Positions 1 through 11,853 of a stretch of DNA of 64,000 nt are shown here, one piece after another (position 1 is the first letter of the stretch; every line of letters starts with the position of its first letter). A model generated the notes under the pieces. The model was not told the origin of the DNA, searched no databases, and saw nothing but the letters and a program-made list of their open reading frames with translations. The position numbers and the translations under genes are program-made. This stretch comes from Botrytis cinerea B05.10 (Eukaryota > Ascomycota > Leotiomycetes > Helotiales > Sclerotiniaceae): NCBI RefSeq assembly GCF_000143535.2, contig NC_037310.1:2542001-2606000 (forward strand). The letters run 5' to 3'.

Positions 1-742
1 CTCTAGATCCAGAAGTGGTGGTTACGAAGAGGTACGTGATGGTGGCAGCTGGCAGTAGATGTGGGATGTCAGATGTGAATGAAAATGCGAATGCTTCAAA
101 GAATGTGTTTCATGGGCAAAATGTGTATTCCCCTCCTCGAGTGAATGTGATGCAAACAAGATATATCAATCCGACCTGCACAAGAAGCTTTGGCTTTTGG
201 TTTTGGCGCTTGGTACTACGGCCACCCTACCACTACCACTACAAGCACTCCGTACACTGTGCACACTTTCTTCAACTGAACAGGGATGGTCGATCCGGGA
301 CTCACCATACGACTTTAGGACTAGTGGGGTTTAATGGCTTGTCATTGCAACAGAACCGAATTGTATCTTGGATGGTAGAAACATATCAGAAAGTCAACCA
401 AGTTGATCCACAAAGCAAATTTAATTTCAACAAAGAACATCCAACTCTCACTTTGGAGGATCAAACTGCAAGTCCTCGATACCTACTCAGATATACATAC
501 CTACTCATATGTACACAACTCCAAGATCAAAGATACCGGTTCTTCTCAGCTTTTGCGACAGAACATATTTCAACCCTCTGCCCCAAGGCAACAGCAACAA
601 CAGCTCTCAATTCTATTCAAAGGGAGAAGGAACTCATTGGGTCTGTTCAGTCTAGAAGATTTCTATATCAGCTGTTCAGTCTATTGTCTCGGTCGAACCT
701 CCATCATCAAGCATCTAGTCACTTTCCGAAGAATCGCTCAAG
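1..742. other. Upstream region of TFG1, no gene supported
   Basis: An open frame runs through much of this stretch and into the TFIIF gene in a different frame, but its translation has no recognisable domain and is rich in His, Tyr and Cys without pattern. The last ~200 bases before the ATG at 743 are pyrimidine- and A-rich and probably form the promoter and 5' leader of the TFIIF gene. Confidence 0.4.
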
Positions 743-3027
743 ATGTCTGCCTCCCCATCTGGCATGTCGAATGGTCGAACTCCTACCCCAACTCCCAACA
801 GCGGCGGCGCACCACAATTTACACGTAAAGTCAAGGCTGCTGATCCTCTGAGACCACGAAAGAAGCCTATCCGCAGACCAAATCCATCTTCCACACCTGC
901 CGGCGCGAACTTGAATGGCTTGACACCAGCTACGCCGAATGGGCCTACATCTTTAAACTACCTTTCTGGTCCACGCGCACCTGGTCCGAGAGGGCCAATT
1001 CCTATCAATGGCAACACTGCGCCTAGACAAACATATGGTGGCTGGACCCATCCTCCTAAGGGAGAAGTCACGGATTATCCCCTCTTCACTACTAGGCGGG
1101 CTTTGCGCGATGGAATTCGATATCATGCAATGAGATTTGCTGGGAAGAAAGAGGTTGACCCCACAAATCAAGACGAGTTCACGCGACCAATTTCTCTTCA
1201 TCGCAGAGACCCTCGGCAACCACCTCCGGGCAAAGCATTCAAGGATGAAGATGTAGTTATGGAGGACGCAGTCGATTCCAAGGAGAGAGAAAGACAAGAA
1301 ATATTAAAGGCTGAGAAGGAGGCGCAAAAAGCTGCAGATCGTGCGCAAATAGCTCCTACCGGCAATAGTGCCAATGCAGCAGCTGCTAAAAAAGCTCAAG
1401 CTTTCCGAAATGAAAAGACAACTCAAGTACATCGCCTAGACAAGACGGCAGAGCAAAAGAAAGAGTCTGATCTTAGATATGAAGAAGCTTTACCTTGGCA
1501 CCTGGAAGATGCTGACAACAAGAACACCTGGGTTGGTAACTATGAGAGTGCTTTGTCAGAAGTCAACGTTATGTTCTTTACAGAGGGAAGTGCTTTCAAG
1601 ATGATCCCTGTCGAGAAGTGGTACAAATTCACCTCGAAAAACAAATTCAACACGCTTACAATCGATGAAGCCGAAGCTTTGTTGAGTAAGAAGACTAAAG
1701 AATCCAGATGGGCTATGAAAACCCAAGAGAGAAACGAGGCTCAACGTGCAACCCAGGAAAATATCCGAGGGATGAACAAGCTGTACACTGTCAAGACAGA
1801 AAGTGCAAGTTTCAAGGGTTCTAGCAGAAACGAAACTAGAGATATTGATGAGCTTGACTTTGATGCCGATGATTTGTTTCAGGATGATGATGAGCTTGCC
1901 ACAGTTGAGCCAGATAGGGATGAAGATACAAAGGATGCTCAGGAAAGAATCAAGCAAGATCAGAGAGGTGCGAACTTGTTTGGTGAAGCAGATGAAGAAA
2001 CCGTTGAGAAAGACTTCATCAAAGAGGAACAAGAATTGGAGGCAAAGAAGAAATTGGGAAAGGGTGTCCGAAAGGCTTTAACCAAGCGCGAAAAGAATTT
2101 CATTTATGACAGTGATTCTAGCAATCCATATGCTTCTTCAGATGTATGTATTTTGAAAAGGGCATTTGATCTACCTACTAACATTTAACAGAGTGAAGAT
2201 GACACATCCGATGAAGAGAAGCAAAAGGAGATTGACAAGAAGAAGGATGAAGAGGCCAAAGCCAAATTAAAGGCTGAAGCGAAGCCTTCAGGTACTTCAT
2301 CAAAGGGCAATAACACACCTTCCGGTCGACCTAAGCACACTGATCCCTTGAAAAAATCCAAGAATCTCAAGAGATCTGGATCCCCAAACCTTTCAGAATC
2401 TAGTGGAAACGAATCTTCTAGAAAGAAGCATAAGAAGAAGCATGTCAGCTCATCGCAACCTACAGGTGCATCTACTCCAATTCCAGGTCAACCTCAGAGA
2501 AAATCATCTATTGTCAAGATGTCGGTAAGTCCAAATGAACTTTCAAGAATTAGTTCTTCTGCGCCAAACCCGCAAACTGCTACAAGTGATGGAGAAGCCA
2601 CAGGTGGCGAAATGTCAGATGGCGCCGGTTCAAAGAAGAAGAAGATCACTCTTCGTATGGGAGGATCACCAACGACTTCAAGACCTGGTAGTCCAATCCC
2701 TGGTAAATCGAGCGGTAGCCGTGCTGGCAGCCCTTCTCAAGGAGCTGGTAAGAATGTCTTTTTGTGCTCAACTTCCGGTGATTTTTTACATCATAGACAT
2801 TTACTGATATCACTACAGAAGCTCCATCGCCCTCTGGTTCCGGACCAATTACGCCCAAAGATATTGCTGGTCTTCCATCAACAGGTGTCTCCATTAGTCA
2901 AATATTGGCATACTTCCGCGGAAGAGTTGGTGATGGTGAAGGACAGACCACTAAAAAGGAGTTCATGGAAATGATCAAGAAATATACCAAATATGGACCT
3001 GACAAACTTTTGCGACCCAAAGTTTAG
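743..3027 (+). CDS. TFG1: Transcription initiation factor IIF alpha subunit (RAP74/Tfg1)
   Basis: Large subunit of TFIIF, which escorts RNA polymerase II to the promoter and supports initiation and elongation in the nucleus. Exons 743-2143, 2192-2747 and 2819-3027 give 721 residues; both introns are GT..AG and contain in-frame stops, so splicing is required. Residues ~112-132 (YPLFTTRRALRDGIRYHAMR) and ~251-300 (PWHLEDADNK, then WVGNYESAL and VMFFTEGSAFKMIPVEKWY) form the N-terminal RAP74 dimerisation region that pairs with TFIIF beta. The middle is long, charged and acidic. The last ~65 residues (GVSISQILAYFRGR to GPDKLLRPKV) are the C-terminal winged helix, which in other species binds the FCP1 phosphatase. 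The ATG at 743 is the first in frame before the conserved block. The gene is convergent with BUD13. Confidence 0.95.
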
Positions 3028-3586
3028 GAAGCATGACATCATGATTGCTTAATTATTTATGTAGAAATGAGATATTCAAATATAATTGTGGAGGGGGTCT
3101 AATGGTGGATAGTGGGTGGGAATGTGAGATGGGAGGTGATTTGATACCTTACGAAAAAGGGTGGGTGTTTCATAATATGGATACGAAAGGAGAGTACATT
3201 GATCGCTATGGTATATGCAACGAATTTGTTACAAAGGCATGATGATGGATGCATCGGGGTGGGAAGAAGGGAAATATCTTTCGAATTGGCGAAGATGAGA
3301 TGATGTTAATTGCGAATACCAATGAGGAAGGGATGAAAAGATTTACTAGTGGTGCACAAGTTTAATATGCATGTGGTCTATTAGGCCATGTGCAAAGTTT
3401 GCTTGATGTTCTCAGATACCATTCACAGCCTGTTTAGAATACCTACATAGATCAGGGAAAGAAATGACAATATGCAGAAATATATGATTGTCATGTTCGT
3501 ATCGTGCATTATCATTATCTGAACTCCATTGATCGTCGCTTTCCCGGGGTATACGTAACTGGCAATTTGTAATATGTAACATAGGC
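3028..3586. other. Convergent 3' spacer between TFG1 and BUD13
   Basis: AT-leaning spacer between two converging genes. It should contain both 3' UTRs. Short ORFs here have no coding character. No repeat or RNA gene seen. Confidence 0.5.
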
Positions 3587-4537
3587 TTAGGTATCCATCT
3601 GCCATTGAAAATCCAAATCCTTATTCCTCACCCTCCTATTCTCCCCTTTGAACCTCTCCGCCTCCCATCCATTACCCCTATCTACCCCATCCCAACGATG
3701 ACCCGGTCGAATGCCATATCGATTCGGCGCCGCCGAACCTTTGTATAACGGTTTCCCCGTCCTACTCTTTCCCTTCTTCTCTTTGCTCAAAAATTGCATT
3801 GCGGGATCATTCCACCGCTCTACTTCCTTCAGTTCCTCATTCATCTCCACATCATCCACTCCTCTCGCCACCGTCATAAACTTCGCTTCATCTAATTCCT
3901 CTCTTCTTTTTGCCTTTGCTAATAATTGTATGTCTCCCTTTTGCGCCTCTTTTTCTTCCAATTCCTTTCGTGCTTTTTCGTCCATTTCTTTCTTGGCTTC
4001 CGAACGTCGCATACTTATGTCGATTCGTCGACCTGTTGCATCTCGATAGACCGTCTCTTCCTTGCCCTTACTCTTGCCCGAACCAGATTCGCGCGCCCAT
4101 TGCGCGGCTTCAATTCGTTTTTTCTTCTCGGCTTGCGCGGCGGCTTCATCGCGCGTCTGTAGCCCGCCGCGAGTTTCTTCAATAGTAGGTTCTTCGTCGG
4201 CGTGGAGAGCGGCAGAGTTTTCGGCGGCGGCTTGCTGGATAATCCGATCGGCCTCGGCGGTGTCTTCATTTTGTGGTTGGAGGGCCGGTACGCCCACGGT
4301 TTTCCATGATGATTTTTTGGATTTGCGGAATTCAGAAGTGCTGTGGTTGGTGATCATGGGGGTATCGTCGTCGGAGGCATGGTCTTGAGAATTGGACCAA
4401 CCGGGAGCATCGTCATCGGCGATTATGAGACCGGTTTGCGCGGCAGTCTTGCGTTTGCGTTTTTTGTCTTTGGAGGTACTGGAAGAGGAGGTGGAGGCCG
4501 TAAGGTAATTTTTGGCAAGATAGGAGGAGAGTGACAT
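3587..4537 (-). CDS. BUD13: Pre-mRNA-splicing factor BUD13 (CWC26)
   Basis: Single-exon gene of 316 residues. Bud13 is a subunit of the RES (retention and splicing) complex with Pml1 and Snu17 and acts on spliceosome activation in the nucleus. The N-terminus MSLSSYLAKNYLT followed by a KKRKRK basic stretch and GLIIADDDAPGW is typical of the family. The C-terminal ~110 residues carry the conserved Bud13 block, including QFLSKEKKGKS, PLYKGSAAPNRYGIRPGHRW and a final NKDLDFQWQMDT. The middle is a charged, helical region with many E/K/R residues (coiled-coil-like). Length is close to that of yeast Bud13. The ATG at 4537 begins exactly at the conserved MSLSSYLAK, which fixes the start. Confidence 0.95.
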   Translation of the reverse strand: MSLSSYLAKNYLTASTSSSSTSKDKKRKRKTAAQTGLIIADDDAPGWSNSQDHASDDDTPMITNHSTSEFRKSKKSSWKTVGVPALQPQNEDTAEADRIIQQAAAENSAALHADEEPTIEETRGGLQTRDEAAAQAEKKKRIEAAQWARESGSGKSKGKEETVYRDATGRRIDISMRRSEAKKEMDEKARKELEEKEAQKGDIQLLAKAKRREELDEAKFMTVARGVDDVEMNEELKEVERWNDPAMQFLSKEKKGKSRTGKPLYKGSAAPNRYGIRPGHRWDGVDRGNGWEAERFKGENRRVRNKDLDFQWQMDT

Positions 4538-6144
4538 GGCGGGTGGTGTTGTTTGTGCTGTGATAGGAGTGATAGGAGACCGATCGCTTCGATAGCTGGA
4601 AAGGTATTAGATAGCGCTCAATGACGCGGGTGTAGAGACCACAATGCGGAAAAAATGCCTCGGTCTGACCACCAGCTATACTCGATTCCGACGTCCTAGT
4701 ATGCTTATTTGCTCAGCTCCAATATTTTGTGATTATAAATGAAGTACCGAGAGAACGAGAGGGCTTCGCAAATTGGATGAAATTCCGTACTTCAAGATCT
4801 AGCCTGTGTGTGCGTCAGTGCGAGGCTGAGTATAACTTTTAGCCTCATGCGACATCGCGGCAATTTCGCTTGACATGTACGCTAAAACATTTTAACGGGT
4901 CTAGCGCACAATAGCCTTGTCGAGTCATGAAGCGGCCACCATGCAGATCTCATACTTTGGTATGAGTGATTGCAAATTGGGGCCACAAATTAGAAATGTC
5001 CCCTGGTGGTCGTATCTATTCTTGGGTCCTTTCAAGACCAAATATACCTTGATGGCGGAAGAGATTGGATTGTCAAAAGTGTCCAATGATCAACTCCTCA
5101 TGGCATCTTTACTGCTGGTTCGTGAGAAGATTCCCAAATTTTCACGACTGTGAGTACGTACTAATGGTTGGATGCATAAACAAACAGATGAACATTGCCC
5201 CTTTCAATCGACTCTCAGACTCTAACTTTGAGGACACAACCATGCGTCCAGGGACATGCCACTGCCACTGCCTCTGCCACTGCCGCTATTCTACGGAACG
5301 GTTCACCGGCATCGAGTTCTTTAGCAACTTGCAAGCTATTCTCAACACTATACTACAGATATTATAGACAGCCACCGTACAGAGCGTATACAAATCCGGC
5401 TTATGGAGCCTGGAGTCTTTGACCTGAAACATCAAATCCATTCTAAGGGGACGTGTCAACCCCACTGCCAACTTTATGCTGCACAGTATAACTTCCAGGG
5501 GACTTTCCGAGTATGGCAATTCATTCCCAATGAGTATGAAAGCTCGTGCTTTACTGTCGATCGGTTAATTACCAGTCCGGAAGTGCTCAGAAATCTCTCG
5601 ATATTCATGTCCCCCATTGCCTTCCAGACCTTTCTCGCAAGGTTATATTCAATTGCTCCAGGTGCTTTGGCACAATGCTATTTTATGTTATCCACATTGG
5701 GCTTATTTTTACCTCGAGAGTAATCAGATCAAGTCTGTGAGTGCAAAGTTGCCGTCCGGCTTCTAGAATTTCGTCCGATGGTACCCCATATTTTTACACA
5801 AAATATGGAAAATATGGAGATGGTGTTTTTTTAGGTCAGGTACGGAACAGGGGGCTCCAGTATGAAAGACACTTTCATTTCGGAGAGTAGATCTACCTTT
5901 CTCATTCGAGATGATCAACATGATAGCTTCAATGCGTTGCCAAGATTCAAGGGGTGAGAACGTTATGGTCGTCGTCTTTAAAAGATGTTCTCCTGTCCAT
6001 GTTTATTTTTCCTCTCAAGCTTGCTTTGCATTCTTTACCACTCTCTTTACGAAAGGTCCTTCTAGGCCTATTACAATCTTTTTTTTTATATCTTTTTTTT
6101 CATATTAAACACATTCATTTTCGTTTATTGTTATTCTATCAGTC
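4538..6144. other. Upstream spacer between BUD13 and the repeat surface-protein gene
   Basis: Divergent intergenic region of 1.6 kb. Several overlapping short ORFs (4917-5740) exist on both strands but have no recognisable domain or codon pattern. The last ~90 bases before 6145 are strongly T-rich (two T runs near 6079-6101), as in promoters and leaders of highly expressed fungal genes. No repeat or RNA gene recognised. Confidence 0.45.
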
Positions 6145-9100
6145 ATGTTTTCATCGTCTCTCGGGACGGCCCTCGTTGGGGCAGTCCTCGCTACAAATGT
6201 AGTGGCATATCCACCAGCTTATGCACCCGACAAGTATTCTGATCGTATAGATTCCGTTCATACCGGTATTTCTGCCGGTGTACACTCTGGTGTGTCTGCA
6301 AGAACATCCCACAAGCAACTCTGCAGTCATGATATTGGCTGCTCAAAACAGAATGAGGTCTTATTAGATACGTAAGGGTTCCCAAAAATGATACCATGTT
6401 AGGTTTGTTGCTAACATATTTATAGTGGAGTCAGTGCCGCATTGGATGTATTTGGTCTTCTTGACCTTGGTCTCGGTGCAGATATCGGGATCAGCTTTGG
6501 AAGTGCATCGGGATGCCAAATCAAGTGTGTTGATTGTCGAACATGGGGTACAGCCGTCGTCAGCAACACCGTGGCCGAAATTTCCAGCAACATCATCGAA
6601 GAGGTGATCGAGTTCTTGGAACATCCTTACGAAACCATTATTGAAGCCGCAAACTTGGAATGTTTGATTTCTTTGGAGGATGTTGGAGGACACATTGAAC
6701 TCAATGTCTTCGCCGCTGAATCCGCCACCTACACTCTCAATATTTTTGAAGCTGGTCTTATTGCCGATATTTCTCTCCTCGATACTGTCTCGGTTGGCTT
6801 AAATGTTTTCCTCGATTTGGTCATCTCCGTTGATGCTCAAGTTGATCTCTCTGCTGGTTTCGAATTCTCCTTCCCAGAGGGTGCCTCCCTTACTGTTGAT
6901 CTCTTGGCCGGTGCTATCAAGGACTACAATTTCGACGGAGCTATCATGAATGACCTTCCTATCGTTGTTCTTGCTGGTGAAGCCACATTACAAGCTTCTA
7001 TTCGCTGCAGAGTTGAGGCCGGTACTACCGTCTCTCTCTTGGGTATTGGATATGGCTTTGAACTTGGTGTCTATGCCGATTTGCTTCAATATGTCACCCA
7101 AATCGGTAGCACTGATGACTGTCCTCTCTCCATCTCGGGTTCGTGCGATGTTAACATTGGTGCATATGCCGCTTCCGTTGCAAGCATCGACTTTGCTGCC
7201 TTCGAGATTGCACCAACTGCCGCTGTTACTGTTAATGCTGCTGCTCTCGCAGCTGTTTGCACCACTAGACCAACTTCTACCAGGGCTTTGGGTTCTATTT
7301 CCACTGGATCTGCTTCCAGCGGTTCTGGTTCCTCCGGCTCTGGTTCCAGCGGCTCTGGTTCCAGCGGCTCCGTTTCATCCGGCTCTGGTTCCAGCGGCTC
7401 TGGTTCCTCCGGGTCCATTTCCATTGGTCTTGGCGGTGGGGTTTCTATCGGTCTTGGAGGATCTGGCTCTGATTCCGGCTCTGACTCAGGCTCTGACTCT
7501 GATTCCGCTGTACCTAAATCTGGCTCTGGTTCCACTCCATCTGGAACTGGACATTTCTCGAATGGCACTATCCCAACTGCTTCCCAATCATCCGGTTCTT
7601 CCGCCACTGGTTCATTAATCGGCACCATTACCGGTGCACCATCTTTGACCACATCTACAGTTTATGCTACCCAAGTTACCACCATTACTAGCTGTGCTTC
7701 AAATGTTATCCACTGCCCAGCAACCCTTGCAAGTACCACCGTTGTTACTCAAACCGTCGTCGATTACACTACTGTTTGCCCAGTCACTGAGGCCGGCAAC
7801 ACCGCATCAGGCCCATTGCCATCATTTACTGCTACGGCCCCTGGCAAGGTTGAGCCATCGTCCATTCCTGGCACAATCATTCTTACCCCAGTTGCCTCAG
7901 CGACCACGTCTACTTACGATGTTCCAAGCTCAACTCCTATTGCTGTCGTTCCTGTCGGTACTGGAGCTTCAAGCACTAACTTGGCATCCATTACCTCCGC
8001 CTTGTCCAGTGAACTCGCGGGCTCTTCTCCTTCATCCAGCGTGATTGGTTTCGGAAGTAACACTGCTTCAGTTCCTTCCCCAAGCAGTACTGGAGAGCTT
8101 AGCGGTGAGACAACCTCCCCAAGCGGTTCATCCCCAAGTGCATCAGGTTCTGGAAACTCAGGAAGTGGTTCATACCCAAGTGCTTCAGGACCAAACGATT
8201 CTTCCCCATCTGGCAGCGCTGCTGCCTCTGCCCCATGTGTCTCATCAGGTGCTCTTCTCTCCGGTCAAACTGCTTGCCCAGTTTCTGGCTCCATTCCAGC
8301 TCAAACTAGCACCGATGAACTCAGTGGACTTTCAACAGCCCCTGCTGGATCTTCTCCATCAGGATCTGCCGGATCTGGTTCATCCCCAAGTGCTTCAGGA
8401 CCAAACGGTTCCTCCCCAAGTGCTTCAGGCTCAAACGGTTCTTCTCCAAGTGCCTCAGGACCAAACGGTTCCTCCCCAAGTGCTTCAGGCTCAAACGGTT
8501 CTTCTCCAAGTGCCTCAGGACCAAACGGTTCCTCCCCAAGTGCTTCAGGCTCAAACGGTTCCTCCCCAAGTGCCTCAGGACCAAACGGTTCTTCTCCAAG
8601 TGCTTCAGGACCAAACGGTTCCTCCCCAAGTGCTTCAGGCTCAAACGGTTCTTCTCCAAGTGCCTCAGGACCAAACGGTTCCTCCCCAAGTGCTTCAGGC
8701 TCAAACGGTTCCTCCCCAAGTGCCTCAGGACCAAACGGTTCTTCTCCAAGTGCTTCAGGACCAAACGGTTCCTCCCCAAGTGCTTCAGGCTCAAACGGTT
8801 CTTCTCCAAGTGCCTCAGGACCAAACGGTTCCTCCCCAAGTGCTTCAGGCTCAAACGGTTCCTCCCCAAGTGCCTCAGGACCAAACGGTTCTTCTCCAAG
8901 TGCTTCAGGACCAAACGGTTCCTCCCCAAGTGCTTCAGGCTCAAACGGTTCTTCTCCAAGTGCCTCAGGACCAAACGGTTCCTCCCCAAGTGCTTCAGGA
9001 TCAGGAAATGGTTCATCTCCATCTGGCAGCGCTGCTGCTTCTGCTCCTTGTGTCTCATCAGGTGCTCTTCTCTCCGGTCAAACTGCTTGCCCAGTTTCTG

Positions 9101-11853
9101 GCTCCATTCCAGCTCAAACTAGCACCGATGAACTCAGTGGACTTTCAACAGCTCCTGCTGGATCTTCCCCATCAGGATCTGCCGGATCTGGTTCATCTCC
9201 AAGTGCTTCCGGCTCATCCCCAAGTGCTTCCGGTTCATCCCCTAGTGCATCTGGCTCTGATAACTCTGGAAGTGGTTCATCCCCAAGTGCATCTAACGGA
9301 GCTTATCCATCTGGATCTTCGCCAAATGCTTCAGGTTCTAGCAAGCCTTCTGTCAGTGGTTCATTGCCAGCCGTTTCTTCCAATGGTTCTTCTCCATCTG
9401 GATCTATCAACATCTCAAGCCCAACTGGTACCTCCGATTCCAGCGGTGCTAGTGTTACTGGAGGCTCTTCTCCATCTGTTTCCTCGTCCGAAACTGTTTA
9501 CACCACCGTTATCGTTGATTCCTACACCACTGTTTGCCCTGTTACCATGACACAAACTAGTGAAGGTGTAACAAGTCTTTTGACCACTTCAACCATTTCA
9601 ACTGTTTACAGCTCATCCACTATGACTGCCACCAAGACTGTTGTTGTGACGCCATCTGGTTCATCGCCATCTGGTTCTGCTCAAATCACTGGCCCAGCTG
9701 GTTCATCACCATCATCATTCTCATCTGAGACTGTTTACACTACTGTTATCGTTGATTCTTACACTACAATCTGCCCAGTTACCTTGACTCAAACTACTGG
9801 AGGAACCACCAGCGTTTTGACTACTTCTAGCACCTCCACAGTCTACAGCTCATCAACCGCTATTGGTACACGTACTATCACTGTTGCACCCTCCGCAACT
9901 ACTGATTCCGAGGGCGCCAGCGTTATTCCATCTGGTTCTGCTCAAATCACTGGCCCAGCTGGTTCATCACCATCATCATTCTCATCTGAGACTGTCTACA
10001 CAACCGTCATTGTTGACTCTTACACTACAATCTGCCCAGTTACCTTGACTCAAACTACTGGAGGAACCACCAGCGTTTTGACTACTTCTAGCACCTCCAC
10101 AGTCTACAGCTCGTCAACCGCTACTGGTACACGTACTATCACCGTTGCACCCTCCGCAACTACTGATTCCGAGGGCGCCAGCGTCATTCCATCTGGTTCT
10201 GCTCAAGTTACTGGCCCAGCTGTCTCTTCCCCAGCTCAATCTTCCGAGACTGTCTACACAACCGTCATTGTTGACTCTTACACTACAGTTTGCCCAGTTA
10301 CTTTGACTCAGACTACTGGAGGAACCACCAGCGTTTTGACTACTTCCAGCATCTCCACTGTTTACAGCACCTCTACTGTTGTCGGTACTAGCACCGTTCC
10401 ATCTGGCTCTGCTCAAGTCACTGGCCCAGCTGTCTCTTCCCCAGTTCAATCTTCCGAGACTGTCTACACAACTGTCGTCGTTGACTCCTACACTACAGTT
10501 TGCCCAGTAACCCTTACCCACACCAGCCAAGGTACAACCAGCTTTGAGACAACCACTAGCTTGTCCACTGTTTACAGTACCTCTACCCTTCTCGCTACTA
10601 GCACCGTTGTCGTATCTCCAGTAGCCTCCGTCCCAGCTGTCTCCCAAGGTGTTTCTACCGAACAAATTTACAGCACAGTCTCCGTCCAATCATACGTTAC
10701 TGTCTACCCAGTTACTTTGACTCAGACAAGCCAAGGAGTTACCAGCCTTGAGACCTCAACAAGCTTTGCAACAATCTTCCAGTCTTCTACCATCTATGCC
10801 ACTAGAACTGTTGCCGTTCCTTCACAAGGAACTTCTTCCCCAAGTGGTTCTGTCGTTGTTCCACAAGGTAGCGCACAAGCATCCGCATCCGCCCCACCCT
10901 CAACATCTACTTTTGACAATTCTGGTGTAACTGTTCCATCTCCAGCTGCTTCCGTTGTTTCCACCAACGGTATTCCTGTCGCTTCTACTCCAGCTTCTAC
11001 ACAAACTGGATCTAACTCAGGAAACTCTGGAAATGGATCTCCATCTCCATCTTCCGCTATCAACACTGACAGCGGAGATGTGTCTTACAGCACTGTGACT
11101 GTTGTTCCAGTTGCCAGTCAAGCAGTCAGCTCAGCTCAAGGTTTGACCACATCTGCACCAGTAGCAGGGTCCTCTCAACCATTGACCTCTGCGGTTGGCG
11201 TATCTGGAAGTTCAGGATCTGAAGAATGTTCTCAGCCATCTGTCATCACCATTTCTGCTTCTCCTTCTATTCTCACTGTTGTAAGTTTTACTTTCTAATT
11301 GTTCTTAAGATCTACAACTAATAAAACATAGACTCAATCTGCATCTGTCGTTACCGTCATTCAAACCGCCGGTGCTAGCTCTCCATCTGGCGTTGCTTAC
11401 CCAGGGACTCCTGAGAACTCTACCGTCTCTGGTCTCCCAGGTAAGGCTGTTTCAGTCTCATCCGTTGAGGGTATCACCATCGCTTCATCGACCATGATTG
11501 TTCCAGGTTCAGGCGTATCATCCACTATCGTTGTACCAGGAGCTATTCTCCCCACTGGATCTGAAGTTTACCCAGTTGGCTCATCCACTGTTGTTGTACC
11601 AGGAGCTGTCGCTCCCACTGGATCTCCAGTCTACCCAGGTGGCTCATCTAACGGTACCTCCGGTCATTATGCTAGTGGAACCAGCATCAACAAGCCCACT
11701 CAACCAACCTCCTCTGCCACTGTCACTGGCATCACCGCCGCCAGTGGATCCGCAACTGCATCCCCAAGCATGATTATCACTGGTTCTGCTAGCCGTTCTA
11801 GCATCTCCATGGGATTGATTGCTGTCATTATGGGTGCTATTGCTCTTTTGTAG
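6145..11853 (+). CDS. Large serine/glycine/threonine-rich repeat surface protein with signal peptide and GPI-type C-terminus
   Basis: Exons 6145-6371, 6426-11280 and 11332-11853 encode 1867 residues. Intron 1 has a GCTAAC branch site. Residues 1-~21 (MFSSSLGTALVGAVLATNVVA) are a signal peptide. Residues ~76-360 form a non-repetitive, beta-rich domain with few cysteines (for example CQIKCVDCRTWG) that I do not recognise. Then follow a G-S/SGSGSSGS linker, a 20-unit decapeptide array (SSPSASGPNG or SSPSASGSNG, residues ~734-933), six ~50-87-residue Thr-rich repeats with the core ETVYTTVIVDSYTTVCPVT (~1097-1530), and Ser/Thr-rich sequence to the end. The last 20 residues are hydrophobic (SMGLIAVIMGAIALL) after a small-residue GSAS stretch, as in GPI-anchored wall proteins. 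The architecture resembles fungal adhesins and flocculins; the function is inferred. Expect heavy O-mannosylation and strain-to-strain length variation. Confidence 0.85.
7312..7416 (+). repeat. SGSGSSGS-type simple coding repeat
   Basis: Short degenerate tandem coding repeat (ggttctggttccagcggc-like units) giving SGSGSSGSGSSGS. It lies between the N-terminal globular domain and the downstream Ser-rich stalk of the surface protein. A DS-rich block (SDSGSDSGSDSDS) follows at 7467-7506. Confidence 0.7.
8208..8397 (+). repeat. 190-bp coding duplication, copy 1 (left of the 30-bp array)
   Basis: Encodes a Cys-containing block beginning SGSAAASAPCVSSGALLSG and ending at SGSGSSPSAS. A near-identical copy lies 813 bp downstream at 9021-9210, so the two copies bracket the decapeptide array. 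Confidence 0.85.
8401..9000 (+). repeat. Twenty 30-bp coding tandem repeats with 150-bp higher-order structure
   Basis: Twenty uninterrupted 30-nt units encode alternating PNGSSPSASG and SNGSSPSASG decapeptides. Five unit variants (A-E), distinguished by a few synonymous or P/S-changing bases, occur in the order A B, then A B A C D three times, then A B E. The three ABACD blocks (8461-8610, 8611-8760, 8761-8910) appear identical base for base. There are no spacers, so this is a coding minisatellite. Confidence 0.95.
9021..9210 (+). repeat. 190-bp coding duplication, copy 2 (right of the 30-bp array)
   Basis: Second copy of the SAPCVSSGALLSG block; it differs from copy 1 at a few mostly synonymous positions (for example gctgcctctgcc versus gctgcttctgct). 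Confidence 0.85.
9487..10810 (+). repeat. Six Thr-rich ETVYTT...CPVT coding repeats, three in 261-bp register
   Basis: Six tandem degenerate repeats share (S/T)E-x-(V/I)Y-(T/S)TV, SY-(T/V)T, a (C/Y)PVT core and a Thr-rich tail ending STVYSSST. Copies starting at 9667, 9928 and 10189 (marked by ccatctggttctgctcaa) are spaced exactly 261 bp apart, and the first two are almost identical over the whole unit, indicating recent duplication. Later copies are more diverged and shorter. Confidence 0.85.

Noticed and set aside
15..851. 278-codon ORF at the left edge
   Set aside because: Overlaps the TFIIF start in another frame; composition is irregular and no motif is seen.
8401..9000. CRISPR-like regular 30-bp repeats
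   Set aside because: Units are directly abutting with no spacers, stay in one reading frame and code for Ser/Pro/Gly decapeptides inside a fungal gene.
8321..9058. 245-codon minus-strand ORF with a strongly repeated LKHLGRNRL-type protein
   Set aside because: Exact antisense shadow of the 30-bp coding array; repetition keeps all frames open. No start context or independent signal.
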